Positions 11,401-22,628 of a stretch of DNA of 64,000 nt are shown here, piece after piece. The stretch comes from Isoetes taiwanensis (taxonomy: Eukaryota; Streptophyta; Lycopodiopsida; Isoetales; Isoetaceae). Position numbers and translations under genes: made by a program. The notes below the pieces were generated by a model. It ran no database searches, was not told where the DNA came from, and saw only the letters and a list, made by a program, of their open reading frames with translations. How positions within the stretch are numbered: position 1 is the first letter of the stretch; every line of letters starts with the position of its first letter. Location: positions 1,800,001 to 1,864,000 of the forward strand of contig JAJEKV010000026.1 in the NCBI GenBank assembly GCA_021234155.1, written 5' to 3'.

Positions 11401-11960
11401 TAGAAGCCGTTTTTTTAACGAATGTGGGATTTGAACACACAAGTAATACCCGAATTTTCCTCTTCTTCAATCCTTCACTGTGTGTGTGTAGACAGGGCAG
11501 CATATGTTGGCAGCCATGTCTATAAAGCATTTTAGATCATTTTTTTTACCATTAACTATTAACTCCTTAAGGTATTAAGACATATTCATTTCTTTAGAGC
11601 TTCATTCAAAGGCTCATTCTAATGTCCTCCGTTAGTATCCATGATGTTTAGACCATGACCATCCCTAAGCAATTTCATCACTAACTTGATGCATTCTCTC
11701 GATATCATGACAAATCATTAAACATCATGGAATCTTATTCTTTCCCATTGGATTATGGATGGTTCCGAGCTCCATTAGATAGTAATATTTTTTCAAAAAA
11801 ATAAGATTATATGGACATTTCAAATCAAACATTAAGAAAGAATGGAAATCAAGGGAGACCCACTATGATAGAATACAACATGTATTAGTCTAATATTTTC
11901 CATTAAACCCACTAGGATAGAATACAACACGTATTAATCTAATATTTTCCATTAATCATG
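8401..11960. other. long stretch without a supportable gene
   Basis: Only short frames occur. A minus-strand frame at 9213-9413 (MLYIDKLILDKGIVGLSQQN) and plus-strand frames at 10463-10675 and 10975-11304 are open, but I recognise no family in them. Other contents are a C-rich run at about 9640-9660 and an AATAAG repeat at about 11350-11370. Two near-identical 50-bp stretches lie at about 11.86-11.95 kb (each with ATAGAATACAACA and CTAATATTTTCCATTAA). Confidence 0.55.
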
Positions 11961-11961
11961 A

Positions 11962-12060
11962 TCTTCTTTTAATCCAGGCAGTAATACGCCGGCTGTGCTC
12001 CTGTATTGGGTCATAAACCGATTGGTCTCCGTATGATAAAAAACATTCAAATCAATTTTA
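11962..12060 (+). repeat. isolated LINE-B 3' tail (copy 4)
   Basis: Only the last 100 bases of the family are present: TTTTAATCCAGGCAGTAATA, TTGGGTCATAAACCGATTGG, and ATGATAAAAAACATTCAAAT. Such extreme 5' truncation is usual for target-primed reverse transcription. No coding sequence precedes it. Confidence 0.8.
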
Positions 12061-12312
12061 AATATTCCCACTGGATTATAGGATACTAGAAAAAGGATGA
12101 ATATCAATGTTCACAAGAACACAGGACATAAGGATGAAGTCTAAACACCAATGTTTGCAAGAATGTGGGATAGAATCATGGGATTCAATTCATGTAAGTG
12201 AAATATCAATGTAAATGGAAATGGACATATATTTTGCATTTTCCTTCTTTAGCACAAGTATCTTTTGCATAGGGTGTATCTTTTGCATTGAGTCGAACAA
12301 AAGAAATGTTTG

Positions 12313-12332
12313 CGGCGGCCTTGGCCGCCGCG
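12313..12332. repeat. GC-only inverted repeat in AT-rich DNA
   Basis: GCGGCGGCC and GGCCGCCGC face each other across two T residues. This is a perfect 9-bp-arm hairpin in otherwise AT-rich sequence. No function is apparent. Confidence 0.7.
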
Positions 12333-12504
12333 ATAAATTTCTTGTAGATTTAAATGAGATCCATAACAAGGCAAACCTGGCTAGATATAATACTCATGTG
12401 ATGCACAACGTCAATGTTTGAAGACCCGAAATAGAGAAGGGCCCTCCAACAAGAGAAATTATGAGACACGGGGTTGTATGAAGGATCCCCCGAAAAGCTT
12501 CTAA

Positions 12505-12535
12505 CCTTCTTATCTTATCTTATCTTATCTTAATA
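12505..12535. repeat. TCTTA microsatellite
   Basis: Four to five tandem TCTTA units. Confidence 0.9.
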
Positions 12536-12849
12536 AAAATATCAAATAGTTTGTGTGATTAAAACCTTTATAAACAATGCCCATCAACATGAGCATATAT
12601 GGGCAGATAGTCTATTATGGAAAAAAAGGGGATGGGGGAGGTTTTTTTTTTTTTTCCTTTTTTTTTTGGGAGTGTCTCCTGGAGAATCGGTGGGATGGAA
12701 CTACCTGTTGGAATTGTGCCACATCACTACATTAAGGGTAAATCTAATTTCACCCGAATTGGTTTAGATAAGAAAATGTTGGTCATTGGAGTATTCAACT
12801 TCCTATCACCTATGAGGGCACTTATATTAGATACAATTATTGAGAATAA

Positions 12850-13430
12850 TAGGCTACCAAAATGTATCCATTACGTTTGCAAATGCTTTTTACAAGTTCT
12901 TTTATGGCCCTCTCTTTTATGGCCGCCACAAAGAGAAAGCGTAGCCCTCTCTTTGTGGCGGCCTGCTATTTTGCACATGCCCAGAGCAACTTCTATCACA
13001 CCCACTCGGATGTGGATAAGTTGGAGCCCTATGTCGATCTATATGATGACATACAACAATACAAGCAGTAGGGTAGTGTCATGCTAATTGGAGACTTCAA
13101 TCTACGCACTGGCACAGAACAACCAATGCGATTTGACCCTTTGGCAGATGATATGTTGCAATTGAGCCCTTCAGAAGGATTTGCAATGGAGTAGCATAGT
13201 GGCCGTCCTCTTGCCATCACACTTGCAGGCAGGAGAACCAGGGAGACCAGTCCAGCGTAGTGGGCTATGTATTGGTGGCCGAGCAAGACATGCATCTTGT
13301 CAAGCATTTTTTGAGTGGGAACAGATGGTAGGGATGAGGAGGTGGACTCAGACCACCTTCCACTCTACTTGCAGCTGGCTTGGCAGGTTGCTCCAGCCAC
13401 TTATATAACACCTCCTTGCATGCCCCCAGC
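12850..13430 (+). pseudogene. LINE-B endonuclease fragment
   Basis: The frame reads CYFAHAQSNFYHTHSDVDKL, EPYVDLYDDI, stop, then SVMLIGDFNLRTGTEQ. Further on, in a shifted frame, it reads VDSDHLPLYLQLAW. GDFN and SDH are the conserved catalytic motifs of the endonuclease/exonuclease/phosphatase domain of non-LTR elements. The style (GDFNLRTG, DHLPLYL) differs from LINE-A, so I assign it to the LINE-B type. No RT or tail follows; it is a 5' or internal piece cut off on both sides. A perfect 16-bp inverted repeat lies at its start (12922-12937 and 12949-12964). Confidence 0.7.
12922..12964. repeat. perfect 16-bp inverted repeat
   Basis: GGCCGCCACAAAGAGA at 12922-12937 is mirrored by TCTCTTTGTGGCGGCC at 12949-12964, with an 11-base loop. 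It lies at the edge of the LINE-B endonuclease relic. Confidence 0.85.
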
Positions 13431-13449
13431 TCAGACTGGACTATGAGCA

Positions 13450-15400
13450 CACTCATACTTACACACTGACCCTAATTTTTGGTCCACAATTGTTTTTAAG
13501 TCGTATTGAAGTGTTGTTTTATGCCAAAAACAATACAAAATGGCATTAAGTCCACGTGGTCATTTTATCCGAATTGTGCTAGAAGTTATAATTGCTTTTG
13601 GCCGAAAATTTCCACTGTGGTTTTTTTGGCACTCTTTTGTTTTTTTTTTTGTCAAAGTCTATTTTTTTCACTATTGTTTTTAGCGAATATTGTCAACGTG
13701 TGGTTTTTTCTTGACTGTTGTTTTTGGAGGAGCCACGTGTTGTTTGCCTTCTAAATAACACATGAATTTAGTACACGTGGAAATCAGAAAAAATACAATT
13801 ATTTTTCCCTTGTCTATGTGTGTATATGTTTTTTTTTTCTCTTGTAGTTTTTAGCGAATCATGCATTGTTTTTCTTCAGGTTTAGATATTAGTACACGAG
13901 AAAAATAAATTTACAACGTCAAAGTAAGACGGTTTTTACAAAAAATTACATGTTATTTAACAAAGTACCACATGCATTACTTAAATCTAACTATTGTTTT
14001 TAATGCTCCTAACTATTGTTTTTTCTTAAATAAGGACATGTAGAAAAGCGTTGTTACGACACATAGAAAAAACGAGGTGTTGTTTCTAATTTGCTTTTTA
14101 ACCAATGCAATATCGACACATGGCAAGTTTTTTAAATAAAAAATATTATTATTAACTAATTAAATATCAACACGTGGCAAGTATCGACACATATTATTTA
14201 TTATTAACTAATTAATATCAAGAAGGCATATTTTTCTTGTTTATTTTAAGAAAGCCTTTTGGGAATCGAACCCAAACAAGTCCATAAAGCATTATATTGT
14301 TAAATTGAAATCCAAATTCTAATATTGAATTAAAGCATTTGATGGTTAAGGTTCAAAACATTAAAGCAATGTTTAAGGTTCAAAGATTAGATAAATGTTA
14401 AGGTTCAAAACATTAGGTCTTCGTTAAATGTTATTTCCATTTCGTTTTCCATACCATTTGAATCATTACAATGATTTTGAATTTTCTTATCTTTAAGACA
14501 TGCTATTGGATTCACCTAGCACCAATTTGAATACATGTTAGTAACTTGTAAATAACTCAAAACATTCTAAAACCAGGCTTTTTGATAAGTTGAGAAACAA
14601 TAAACGATATTTTAGATGCCAAATGCTTTAATAGATCTATATACATATAAAATCGTGTATGGAAAAGGCCTCATTACCAAAGCACCAAGCTTCTGAAACA
14701 CCCTCTCAAACAAGGTTCTTAAGCGTCCAAATGATTTGTCCTTGTAGGGTCTTTGCACAAATTGATGCAGCCAAAACATGCGTTGTTGTGTTATGCCTTT
14801 GCAACTTACGATGCCTGAAAGCCATGCAAGCATCGATACATGCAATTAGTAACTCTCTTAGCTCCTTTTCGGAGCTATTCATTGAATCTCAAATCAGAAT
14901 TTCACTGCACAAGCAAGCTTCAAGCATCCATAAGAAAATATAAACCTCAGAAATAAAGTGAAAGCTAAGATAAGTAGAAAGCCAAATGCAGATCAAGGCA
15001 AGCTATCTATGCAATACACAGTCTAAAAAGGAGGTGCGAAATCCAGCACACAAAGCAAGCATGGATCAATAAAGGGCATTCAACCCTGAACACATGCACT
15101 TAGAAAATCCTCTTTGTTTCATAGCCAACAGGGACTTCATAAAAGCCTGGATTCAGCTCTGAAACAAACTTCACATACCATATGCTCAAAGCAAAAAAAG
15201 AAACAGAAAGCTCAACAAGGAAAGCATACGAACCTTCTCTGGTTTACCTTCTATTGCTCCAGCATAGCAAAGCAGGAATGAAGGTAACTGCATAGCTCCT
15301 TCTGTTTACCTCCAGATCTATGTATTGTCGGATCTGCCATGGCTGTGTACATGCAAGCGCCCTGGGCAGGGAAGGAAAACCATAATAGAGGGGCGGGAAA
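13450..15400. other. AT-rich noncoding stretch with short diverged repeats
   Basis: Between 13.5 and 14.2 kb phrases such as TTGTTTTTAGCGAAT and ATTGTTTTTA recur, with two copies of TATTATTAACTAATTAA near 14.15 and 14.20 kb. At 14.34-14.43 kb GTTAAGGTTCAAAACATTA recurs three to four times. A frame at 14659-14943 is open but unrecognised. No gene can be supported. Confidence 0.6.
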
Positions 15401-15410
15401 CTGTCCTTGT

Positions 15411-15600
15411 AGTTTAACCAATAGGATGAAACCAGGAGGATCGCCATCTTGGTCGTCCATCTTTTACCAAATCTAGGCCATCCATCCCTTTAATCCAACC
15501 AATAGGATAACACTACGGAGATTGCAATCTCGGCCATCTGCCAAAATCTGGGCCATCCATCTGGGCTAGTTTCTTCACTATATAGTTTAATTCTTATTTT
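15411..15600 (+). promoter_or_regulatory. CCAAT-box module repeats followed by a TATA box
   Basis: AACCAATAGGAT at about 15418 and CCAACCAATAGGATAA at about 15497 each lead into ...CCATCT...CCAAATCTAGGCCATCC-type sequence. The units are about 79 bases apart. A third, weaker unit (CTAACCAATACGATGATAGG) starts near 15718. A TATA-like ACTATATAGTTT lies at about 15579. CCAAT plus TATA spacing suggests a duplicated upstream promoter piece facing right, but no coding sequence follows, so it may be orphaned. Confidence 0.4.
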
Positions 15601-15799
15601 CATTTCAACATCTGACACCATTATTTTTTACGGGGATATTTTTGCTGGAAGGAAGAGTGATTCAGGGATCGCCAGTCAGGGAAAGTGCCCAAGATGGAAA
15701 ACTGGCTCGTTAGTTGACCTAACCAATACGATGATAGGGCCTGAATCTCAATCTACGTCGTTCACCTCGACAGATCTTGGCCCATTGAATGAGATGTCA

Positions 15800-16990
15800 T
15801 TTTGCAATGGTTTAAAGCAACATTGTACAAATGATTATATTAGATAAATGTTCGGCCAAAGAGATTCCGGCCGGTAAAGTTTCAAGGCGGCACAACTAGA
15901 TGAGGTGGCGCATGAGCGGTAGAGTCGCGAGTGCATCGGGAGGCTGGCAAGACTGTCGAGAAAGTTTTTCGGTTGGAAACTCGCTGGCAGGAAAATATCA
16001 ACGTAATATCACACCTAGACAGAACTACGAACGGACAAATTTTCGCCTAGAAAAATAAAAAAAGATCATGAACGCCTATGCCCCATCTTTTCCCAGGCTC
16101 GAGGGAATTGGATGTCTGGCTGCCGGAGTCAGGGCTGGAACTTGCACGCCGGAATGCTTCAGAAATCCATCGCTGCTTTAAATCCATGCTTTTGCAATTT
16201 CTTGCATGATTTCTTACTTGAATGGTTGTGCAGATAGCAAGCTATACTGAATCTTTGAGTAAATACCTAAGATTAATAAAAATGATGAATGCCCCAAGTT
16301 TGGGTAGCTTCAAACCTTGTATTAGCTCAATACTCGAATTATAAGAGCCGGAACAAACCAATATTGAAGAATAAAAGCACGGACTTCTAATACATAAATT
16401 TCCATCCAAAATAGAAAGGAAAAATGCAAGAATAGGGGTGCAATCGAACATGCAAAGTGATTGGCAGAAGCAAGCTCTGCCATGGCAAGGTCTCATTTGG
16501 CCGACATGATTTGAATCGAAAAAGGCTCCAACTTTTCCCTTCATTTGACTGAAAAACTTCAGGGACAAACCTTATATATCTTTAGACCATTAAAAGGTTT
16601 TCCCTAATAAGTCTTTGTCTTGAAATATTAAGAAGCTACGTTAATCCAAACATCAACATTTTAACCTAGATCATAACTCGTCCTTTTCTATATTTCACTA
16701 TTCAACTGTTCTCTGCATCTGCTTACTCTATAGGATGTTCTTTCCCCGTCAAGTATTTTCTGACAAATTATGAGCTTCTAGTTTTTGTATGTCACACATG
16801 GTCCTTACTTAAATTATGATACGAACCATATTTTACATTGCCATGTCACCATATCTTTCAACAAAAACTTGGAAAGGAGAATATCATGTTATTTCCATGG
16901 ATACCCCAAAGATTTGCAGAGAGCCAAACAAGAATCATAAGTTTAGGTTTACACGATATTTTTCTAGACCAAGTACTTATAATGGGTGTT
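15800..16990. other. no gene seen
   Basis: Mixed noncoding DNA. A 108-codon minus-strand frame at 16242-16568 has no recognisable domain and is probably chance. Confidence 0.5.
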
Positions 16991-16993
16991 TGG

Positions 16994-17218
16994 TATAGAT
17001 AGATAGTATTTTAACGTCACGCCACTAGGCAGCATCCAACTGGACATGTGACCACACACCACGCTACATTGCTTGGTTGGGCCCTGCCCCCAACCACTTT
17101 ACATTGCGTCTGTGGGTTTTGACACCCAACAGTTCAGAGTGTGATTCTGGGCGGTCTCGAACTCGAGACCTATAGTTGCTAGACCTAGTGTGTTACCACC
17201 AGACTAAACGCCCAGACC
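16994..17218 (-). mobile_element. tRNA-derived SINE (copy 1)
   Basis: The minus strand begins with a tRNA-like head of about 71 bases (17217-17147). A 7-bp acceptor stem, TCTGGGC with GCCCAGA, closes an A-box-like TTAGTCTGGTGG and a B-box-like stem-loop GGTCTCGAGTTCGAGACC. A tRNA-unrelated body follows and ends TGACGTTAAAATA, then ATCT-type repeats at 16994-17006. The same 3' end occurs in the SINE at 28.5 kb. Internal RNA polymerase III promoter elements are the expected transcription signals. The preserved acceptor stem could also mean a tRNA pseudogene, but the shared 3' end favours a SINE. Confidence 0.75.
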
Positions 17219-17564
17219 TAGTGTGTTACCACTATAATAATGTTGCATGGGCAACAATTTGGGGTGAGTCTTTTTTTATGCTGCATTATTATCACTGCCT
17301 CGAGCAGTAATGCCAATTTGCACAAATGCAGGCTCATTATTAATGCTAATAAAAGGTTGAATAATGTGTGGGGCACTTATAAAACACAATATCATCACCT
17401 CCAATTGATTCCTCAGCTTGCATATAGACGTAAATTGCTAATATTTGGCATCATGGAATACCCCTTGAGTTAATCAATCTTACATTTAAGGCCCATTCAG
17501 GCACATGACCTTATGTATATTACCTCAGTCTTATATATCTTCATGCATTTAGACACACGTCCCT

Positions 17565-17645
17565 ACATCATGCACATCACGCATCACACATCATACGCAT
17601 CACGCATCACGCATCTTACATATCATCACGCATTTAGACACACGT
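17565..17645. repeat. CATCACGCATCA-type repeat
   Basis: Short diverged tandem copies of CATCACGCATCACACATCA, with two copies of CATTTAGACACACGTC flanking (about 17537 and 17631). Confidence 0.8.
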
Positions 17646-17649
17646 CGAA

Positions 17650-18350
17650 CAAGGCCAGGACTTTGCGCGGCTGCCTCACTAGAGGGGAGAGGCCAGACCC
17701 TAGGAGACGAACCCTAAAAAGGTTGCCGAGGCAGCCTTTCCTGGCAGTGCTTCTCGGGGAGGCCGTATGCTAATGCCCCACCTCCCAGAGCTCGGTTTCC
17801 CTATCCATCCGTTGAATCCTCCTTTCAAGGACCAGGCTTCGAGCAGGACTTATCAAACCGCGGAGCTTTCTGCGGGCGACCGTGTAGAAACCCAAGTGTT
17901 TTATTGTTCGGGCAGTATAGAGGCTCCGGAATGGACATTAGACTTTGCCATGTCCAAAATGTTGAAATTACCCTAGAGACCAAGTTACATGGGCAGTTTT
18001 TGCAACGAAAGAAACACGAACGTGCGACATGGCATTAATCAGCAGCCACCTCCTAGGCCAATTGACTACGAACGTGTTGGACATGAGTTACTTTGGCACT
18101 TCTTGGAGAAGGGGTGATCTTCTCCCCATGAAACTTGGTCTGCAAGGTAATGTCGATGTTCTAAGTTCATTGGCAGAGCTAATTCACAGTTATGGAGTGG
18201 GTGAGCTGCCCGTCTGTTGCTAGGGGCATTTGGGAGAGGATTTTTGGGGCGAACTGCTTTTGGAAGGTTTTAAGGGTCCATCTTCTAGCGTCAACACCCT
18301 CCCTCTACATATGACATTGTGCAAGATCCTGGTCAATTCTGACTAGGATA
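17650..18350 (+). mobile_element. element X, body (copy 1)
   Basis: This stretch is repeated, diverged, on the minus strand at 42.1-42.8 kb. Parts remain readable in both copies. Here 18029-18223 gives LLGQLTTNVLDMSYFGTSWR then GDLLPMKLG and VGELPVC. The other copy gives FLGQLTMNVLNMSYVSASWR, SDLLPMKFG and VGELPVC. Conservation at the protein level suggests it once coded, but I do not recognise the family. It runs directly into the stem-loop units that follow, as in the other copy if the LINE-C insertion there is removed. Confidence 0.55.
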
Positions 18351-18369
18351 TAGCAGAAAAAACGTAAAC

Positions 18370-19095
18370 CTTGTGTGTTGCTAGGTTATTGAAGAGTTTA
18401 TGTTATGGAGGTTGAGTTTTGGTCATTTTCACTTGGGACATGGTCGAGAAGCTGCAGTCGAAGACAGGAAGCAATAGGAACTGACGGAATGGGGTTTGGA
18501 TCTATTCTCCTCCTGCTGTGGCAATTAGAAGTCAAGAGTCAATTTTGCAGTAGCAAGACATTGTTTGGGATATTCTCAACGACCGATGGATCCGAACCCC
18601 ATTTTTTCACTGGCCATGGCGTTGCATGCATGTTTAGAGATGGTGCACTGAGTTATCCATGAGAACAACAACGTTTCGGCCTCCAAAACATAAACCCTGT
18701 ATGTTGCTAGGTTCTTGAAGGGTTTACGTTTTGGAGGTCGAGTTTTGGTCTGTTACATTTGGGACATGGATGAGAAGTTGCAGTTTGAGAACACAAAGCA
18801 ATTGGAACTGACGTTACGGAGTTTGGATCTGTCCTCCTCCTGACGTGGCAATTAAAAATCATCAGCTGCTTCCGCAGTAGCAAGACATTGTTTGGGATTG
18901 TTCTGGATGGCCGATAGATCCGAACCCCATTTTCAGATGTCTTTGCATACATGATTAGAGATGGTGCACTGAGTTATCCATGAAAAGGACAATGTTTCAA
19001 TCTCTGAAATGTAAACCCTATGAGTTGCTAGGTTCTTGAAGGGTTTACATTTTGAAGGTCGCGTTCTGGTCTTCTGCACTTAGGACATATGCTTT
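18370..19095 (+). repeat. element X stem-loop units, tandem (about 2.3 copies)
   Basis: Units of about 320 bp start near 18370, 18690 and 19010. Each contains a hairpin. The best one is CCTCCAAAACATAAACCCT paired with AGGGTTTACGTTTTGGAGG, at about 18681-18739, with the loop phrase TTGCTAGGTT. Between hairpins the units share GCAGTAGCAAGACATTGTTT and GATGGTGCACTGAGTTATCC. Related pieces occur at 19.74-19.94 kb and 41.04-41.29 kb. The open frames in them are not conserved. Confidence 0.8.
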
Positions 19096-19204
19096 GATAT
19101 GGGTATGGCATGTTAGAACCTCCAGGTTGCTTAAGGCAACCAATCTTTGTGCAAAATTTACAAAATGACATCAATTACATTAGGATCCCTAAAGCAAAAT
19201 GAGG

Positions 19205-19640
19205 TAGTTGCACTCAGATCCGAATATCTCGAGCTACGCTGATCGTTTTCAAATGATTTTTAGAGGAACAACAAGATAAAAGTAATGAGATGTGAGAAAA
19301 AGCTTGGCTCAATTTGGATTTGGGATGTTTGAGAAAATTGGGTTCAAAGTTGGAAGAAAAATTTGGCCAGTGCACTTCCTTGAGACAAAAAAAAGGTTTG
19401 CACACTCAAATGATGATATCTCGAGTTTTACTCAACATTTTTGGATGATTTTTTAAATTACTATCAAAGAAAAATTGTAGGAACATGTTGGAAAAAACTT
19501 GGCCTGATTTGGAACTAAAATGAGGGAGAAAAACGAGTTCAAAGTGGATCAAAAATTCTGTCAGCGAACTGTCAGAAAAAACCAGCAAGCAGTTTTCTGG
19601 ATCTCGAGCTTTACAAGGGTTTCTCTGCATGATTTCAACT
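19205..19640. repeat. two diverged tandem units of about 200 bp
   Basis: Two units share ATATCTCGAG, ...TTTTTxGATGATTTTT..., GAAAAAxCTTGGC...ATTTGGA and a GAGTTCAAAGT phrase. One spans about 19205-19400 and the other about 19405-19610. No coding content. They look like untranslated repeat sequence of a larger element. Confidence 0.6.
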
Positions 19641-19734
19641 ATCACAGGTCTGATAGGGCCTTATATCATGTGCAGGGTCAATAATTCCAACTCTTTTGGA
19701 CACTTCTATTAAAGATAATATGTATACAATTAGC

Positions 19735-20013
19735 TCTTGACTTCTAATTGCCACAGCGGGAGGAGCATAGACCCAAATCCCATTCCATCGGTTCCTATTG
19801 CTTCGCATCTTCAACTACAACTTCTTGACCAAATCCCAAGTACAAACAACCAAAACTCGACCTCCATACATAAACCCTACAATAACCTAGCAACACACAG
19901 GGTTTATGTTTTGGAGGCCGAAACGTGATTGTTTCATAGATAACTAGGTGCACCATGGGTAAAAGAAAGCTAGGGTGTCTAAAAAAAATGTCCTTACATT
20001 ATGTATAATGTAG
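19735..20013 (-). repeat. element X terminal part with hairpin (inverted copy)
   Basis: This stretch reads as the reverse complement of the 18.4-kb unit (TCTAATTGCCACAGCGGGAG, CTAGCAACACACAGGGTTTA). It then continues to GGGTAAAAGAAAGCTAGGGT at about 19958 and ends beside an inverted repeat, TTACATT...AATGTAG, at about 19994-20013. The reverse complement of the same terminal phrase is found at 41030-41053, again beside a CTACATT...AATGTAG palindrome. This marks an element end. Confidence 0.7.
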
Positions 20014-20500
20014 AGCAATATAGGCACCCATTTTTATTTTTTATTTGAATTTTAGTTAGTTGGGATATGTAATCATTAGGATTAGCCACATCATCAATTC
20101 AAAATTATGAGAGGCAGTGGCAACCAGAAAGGACGTTCATTGCGATTTTTCGGAAGGAGATTGCAACGTGTTTCCTCTTTTGGAAAAAAAATTGCTGCCC
20201 TTCCAATTTTTGGAGTTTCTGTGTGATCAAAGAAGCAATTCGACTGCAATTTGTTCTTCTTCCTTGAAATCCTTCCAAGCAATGGAGGCTTTTGCCTCCT
20301 GGAAGTCACCCAGATTAAATAAGAACATGAAAACAGTCGATTCAAGCAAGAAAGCAGAATGAGATATCACGGTTTTTTGGATTACTTGCTGGTGCTGGAG
20401 TCTGAGCCTCTTATTCTTAGGTTGTGTTGTAGTATTCTCGGTCTTCATTCTTGTCAAGATCTCTGTTTAGGCCCCGGAATTGACATTCTTGTTCTTCAAG

Positions 20501-22627
20501 ATGAGGCCTAAAAAGACTGCGTTTAAGGGTGAATCTTCTCGCCAGAGCCATTGGGAGGATATGGATGACCATAAAAGTATTGATCAAGAAAGTCAGGATT
20601 GGAAGATCATCCTTAAAATGGAGAAGGATGGCGATCCTGCATGGATAAAAATGAAAGAGCTCACGATCTTCTTCGACATTATCAGAGAGCAACAAAAAGC
20701 TGCTGTCGCATGTATGGGAATTAAAAAAGAAGGTCTCATTGCTGCATGCCAAGAAGAAATTTTAAGGCTGGAAAACCAATATGCAGAAGGAAAAGCCAGT
20801 GATTGAGATCTAGTTTGGAATATGATAAAGAAGCTTCAAGAACTTGATCTTCTTCTCTATCAAATGATTCGGATCAAGTCGGGACACTCTAAAGATGACT
20901 GTTGCAGTCTGAAGAACCAAGCTTTCAAGAAAAGCATGTCTGAGTTGCTCCAATCAACTAAAGACCTGGCTGAAGAACTTGAGCTCTTGGGTTGGAATTT
21001 TGTGGCCTCTTTCTGCCTGGTCCGAGTTTAGGAAAGTGCAGACGACCACGAGATCATTAGATTCAAGGAAAAATTCAAGGATGATCTCTCACTGTTAGCT
21101 GCTGCTGAACTCAGAAATATTGAAGTGGATCATGGTACCGTCCTCCATAAACTAGTTTCTACTAAAGAATGCTCTATATGTGATTCCAATGGATATTTCA
21201 ATCCCCGAGAGGCTGCTCAATGTTCCTGTCCAAACTGCTCGAAGATAGTCAACCTCAACCTGGAGAAGCAGCCAACAAAGATCTCTGATACTAAACTCAA
21301 ATCTAAAATTCCTACCTTGGGCAAATACGACAAGATAAATGGTACGCTCCCCTCCTTTAAAAGTGCTCTTCTAAATTCTATTGATGGGGAATGTACTTTT
21401 AACAATATGGATGGTAAGGATTTTGTTAAAGGCTATGTTGTAGATCTTTTTGCTATCAAAGATAAGGAAGCTTATGTGAAATATTCTTCTAATGGGATTT
21501 TGATCCATTTTCCTATGAATTGCCCTCAAATCTATGAAGTTAAAAACTGGATCAACAAAATTATTAATATTTCAATTCTTTCCATCTTAAAAATGGAAAG
21601 TACATTCTTACCAATAGAAGGGAGGAGAAGCAAATTCCTGGCAGATTGTTTCCTATCACAGAAAAAAGAAATAGAAGACAAACACCTGAGCCATCAAGAA
21701 GAAGCTCAAGGGTCTCAAAGAAAACCAACTTTTATGGATATTAATCTTAGGCGTGTGTCTTGGAATCTCCAAGGCATTAACTCTAATGTGAAAAGGGACA
21801 GATTAAAAGTACGTCTTTCTTCTATGAATGCTGACATGTTTTTCTTTCAGGAACATAAACTTCATGATGACGATTTTGAAAAGCTTATTTCTCATTCTCT
21901 GCCTTCTAGTTTTAAATTATGGACCATTAGAGCTAATAATTCTTCTGTAGGTATTTCTATAGCATGGAAAGATAGTCTTAATATTTCTAATATCCAGATG
22001 ATGAATGCAAATTGGGGCAGATGGCAGATTCTTCATGACGACATTAATTATAAGAAATTTGCCTTTGTTAATATTTATGCCCAGCACCAACTAGGGGAAA
22101 GGAGTTTATTGTGGAACAATATCAGAAATAGTCTGGCCAGAATTCCTTATGAGAAATGTATTATGGCTGGTGACTTTAATATGGTCACTCATAATTATAT
22201 GAGGAGCACCAATTTCAGACCTCTCACCAACCAAGAAGCCAACTCGTGGAGTCACTTATTATTCAGCCATGATCTTAAGCTTGTTAGGACCCATCCGAAT
22301 TCCTTTAGTTGGTCTAACCATACAAAAGATGATCCCATCCTTTGTCTTCATGATAGATTTTATGTTAGTGAAAATATTTGGCATAGTTGTGGAAGGGTCT
22401 CCAATCTTAATGGCTATACCATCTCTGATCACTTTCCTCAGCTCCTAGAGATTAATGGCAATCCCAATAGCATTAGGAGGAATTCCTTTTTTAAGATGAA
22501 TGTTTCCATTCTCCAGCATGATAGTTTCCTTAGTGATTTTGAGCAAATTTATGGCAGAATTCCTAAGCTTAGAGGAAGGTTCAAGCATTTGAAGAACCAG
22601 GACAAAAAAAAAGAGACTTATTTGTGA
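20501..22627 (+). pseudogene. LINE-A copy 2: N-terminal protein fused to endonuclease, 3' part missing
   Basis: A single frame runs from the ATG at 20501 to 22627 with only two stops (TGA 20804-20806 and TAG 21029-21031). The N-terminal third is charged and coiled-coil-like. It is followed by a cysteine cluster, CSICDSNGYFNPREAAQC, then SCPNC (about 21171-21240), likely a zinc-binding motif. From about 21750 comes a complete EEP endonuclease: VSWNLQGIN, FFQEHKLHD, AGDFNMV, SFSWSNH, CLHDRFYVS and ISDHFPQLLE. All catalytic motifs are intact, unlike copy 1. The element stops near 22.62 kb at an A-run without any RT. That is unusual, because LINEs normally lose their 5' ends. ORF1-like and ORF2-like parts are in one frame here but overlap as ATGA in copy 1. 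Confidence 0.9.
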
Positions 22628-22628
22628 A

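Noticed and set aside
14255-14295. tRNA B-box-like GGGTTCGATTCCC on the minus strand
   Set aside because: No A-box at the right distance and no tail; not enough to call a SINE or tRNA.
15244-15460. Two overlapping minus-strand frames as a real gene
   Set aside because: They overlap in different frames inside the CCAAT-module repeats, show no domain and no codon-usage support.
17147-17217. Functional tRNA gene
   Set aside because: The acceptor stem is perfect, but the anticodon and T arms are irregular and the sequence continues into a SINE body with a repeat tail.
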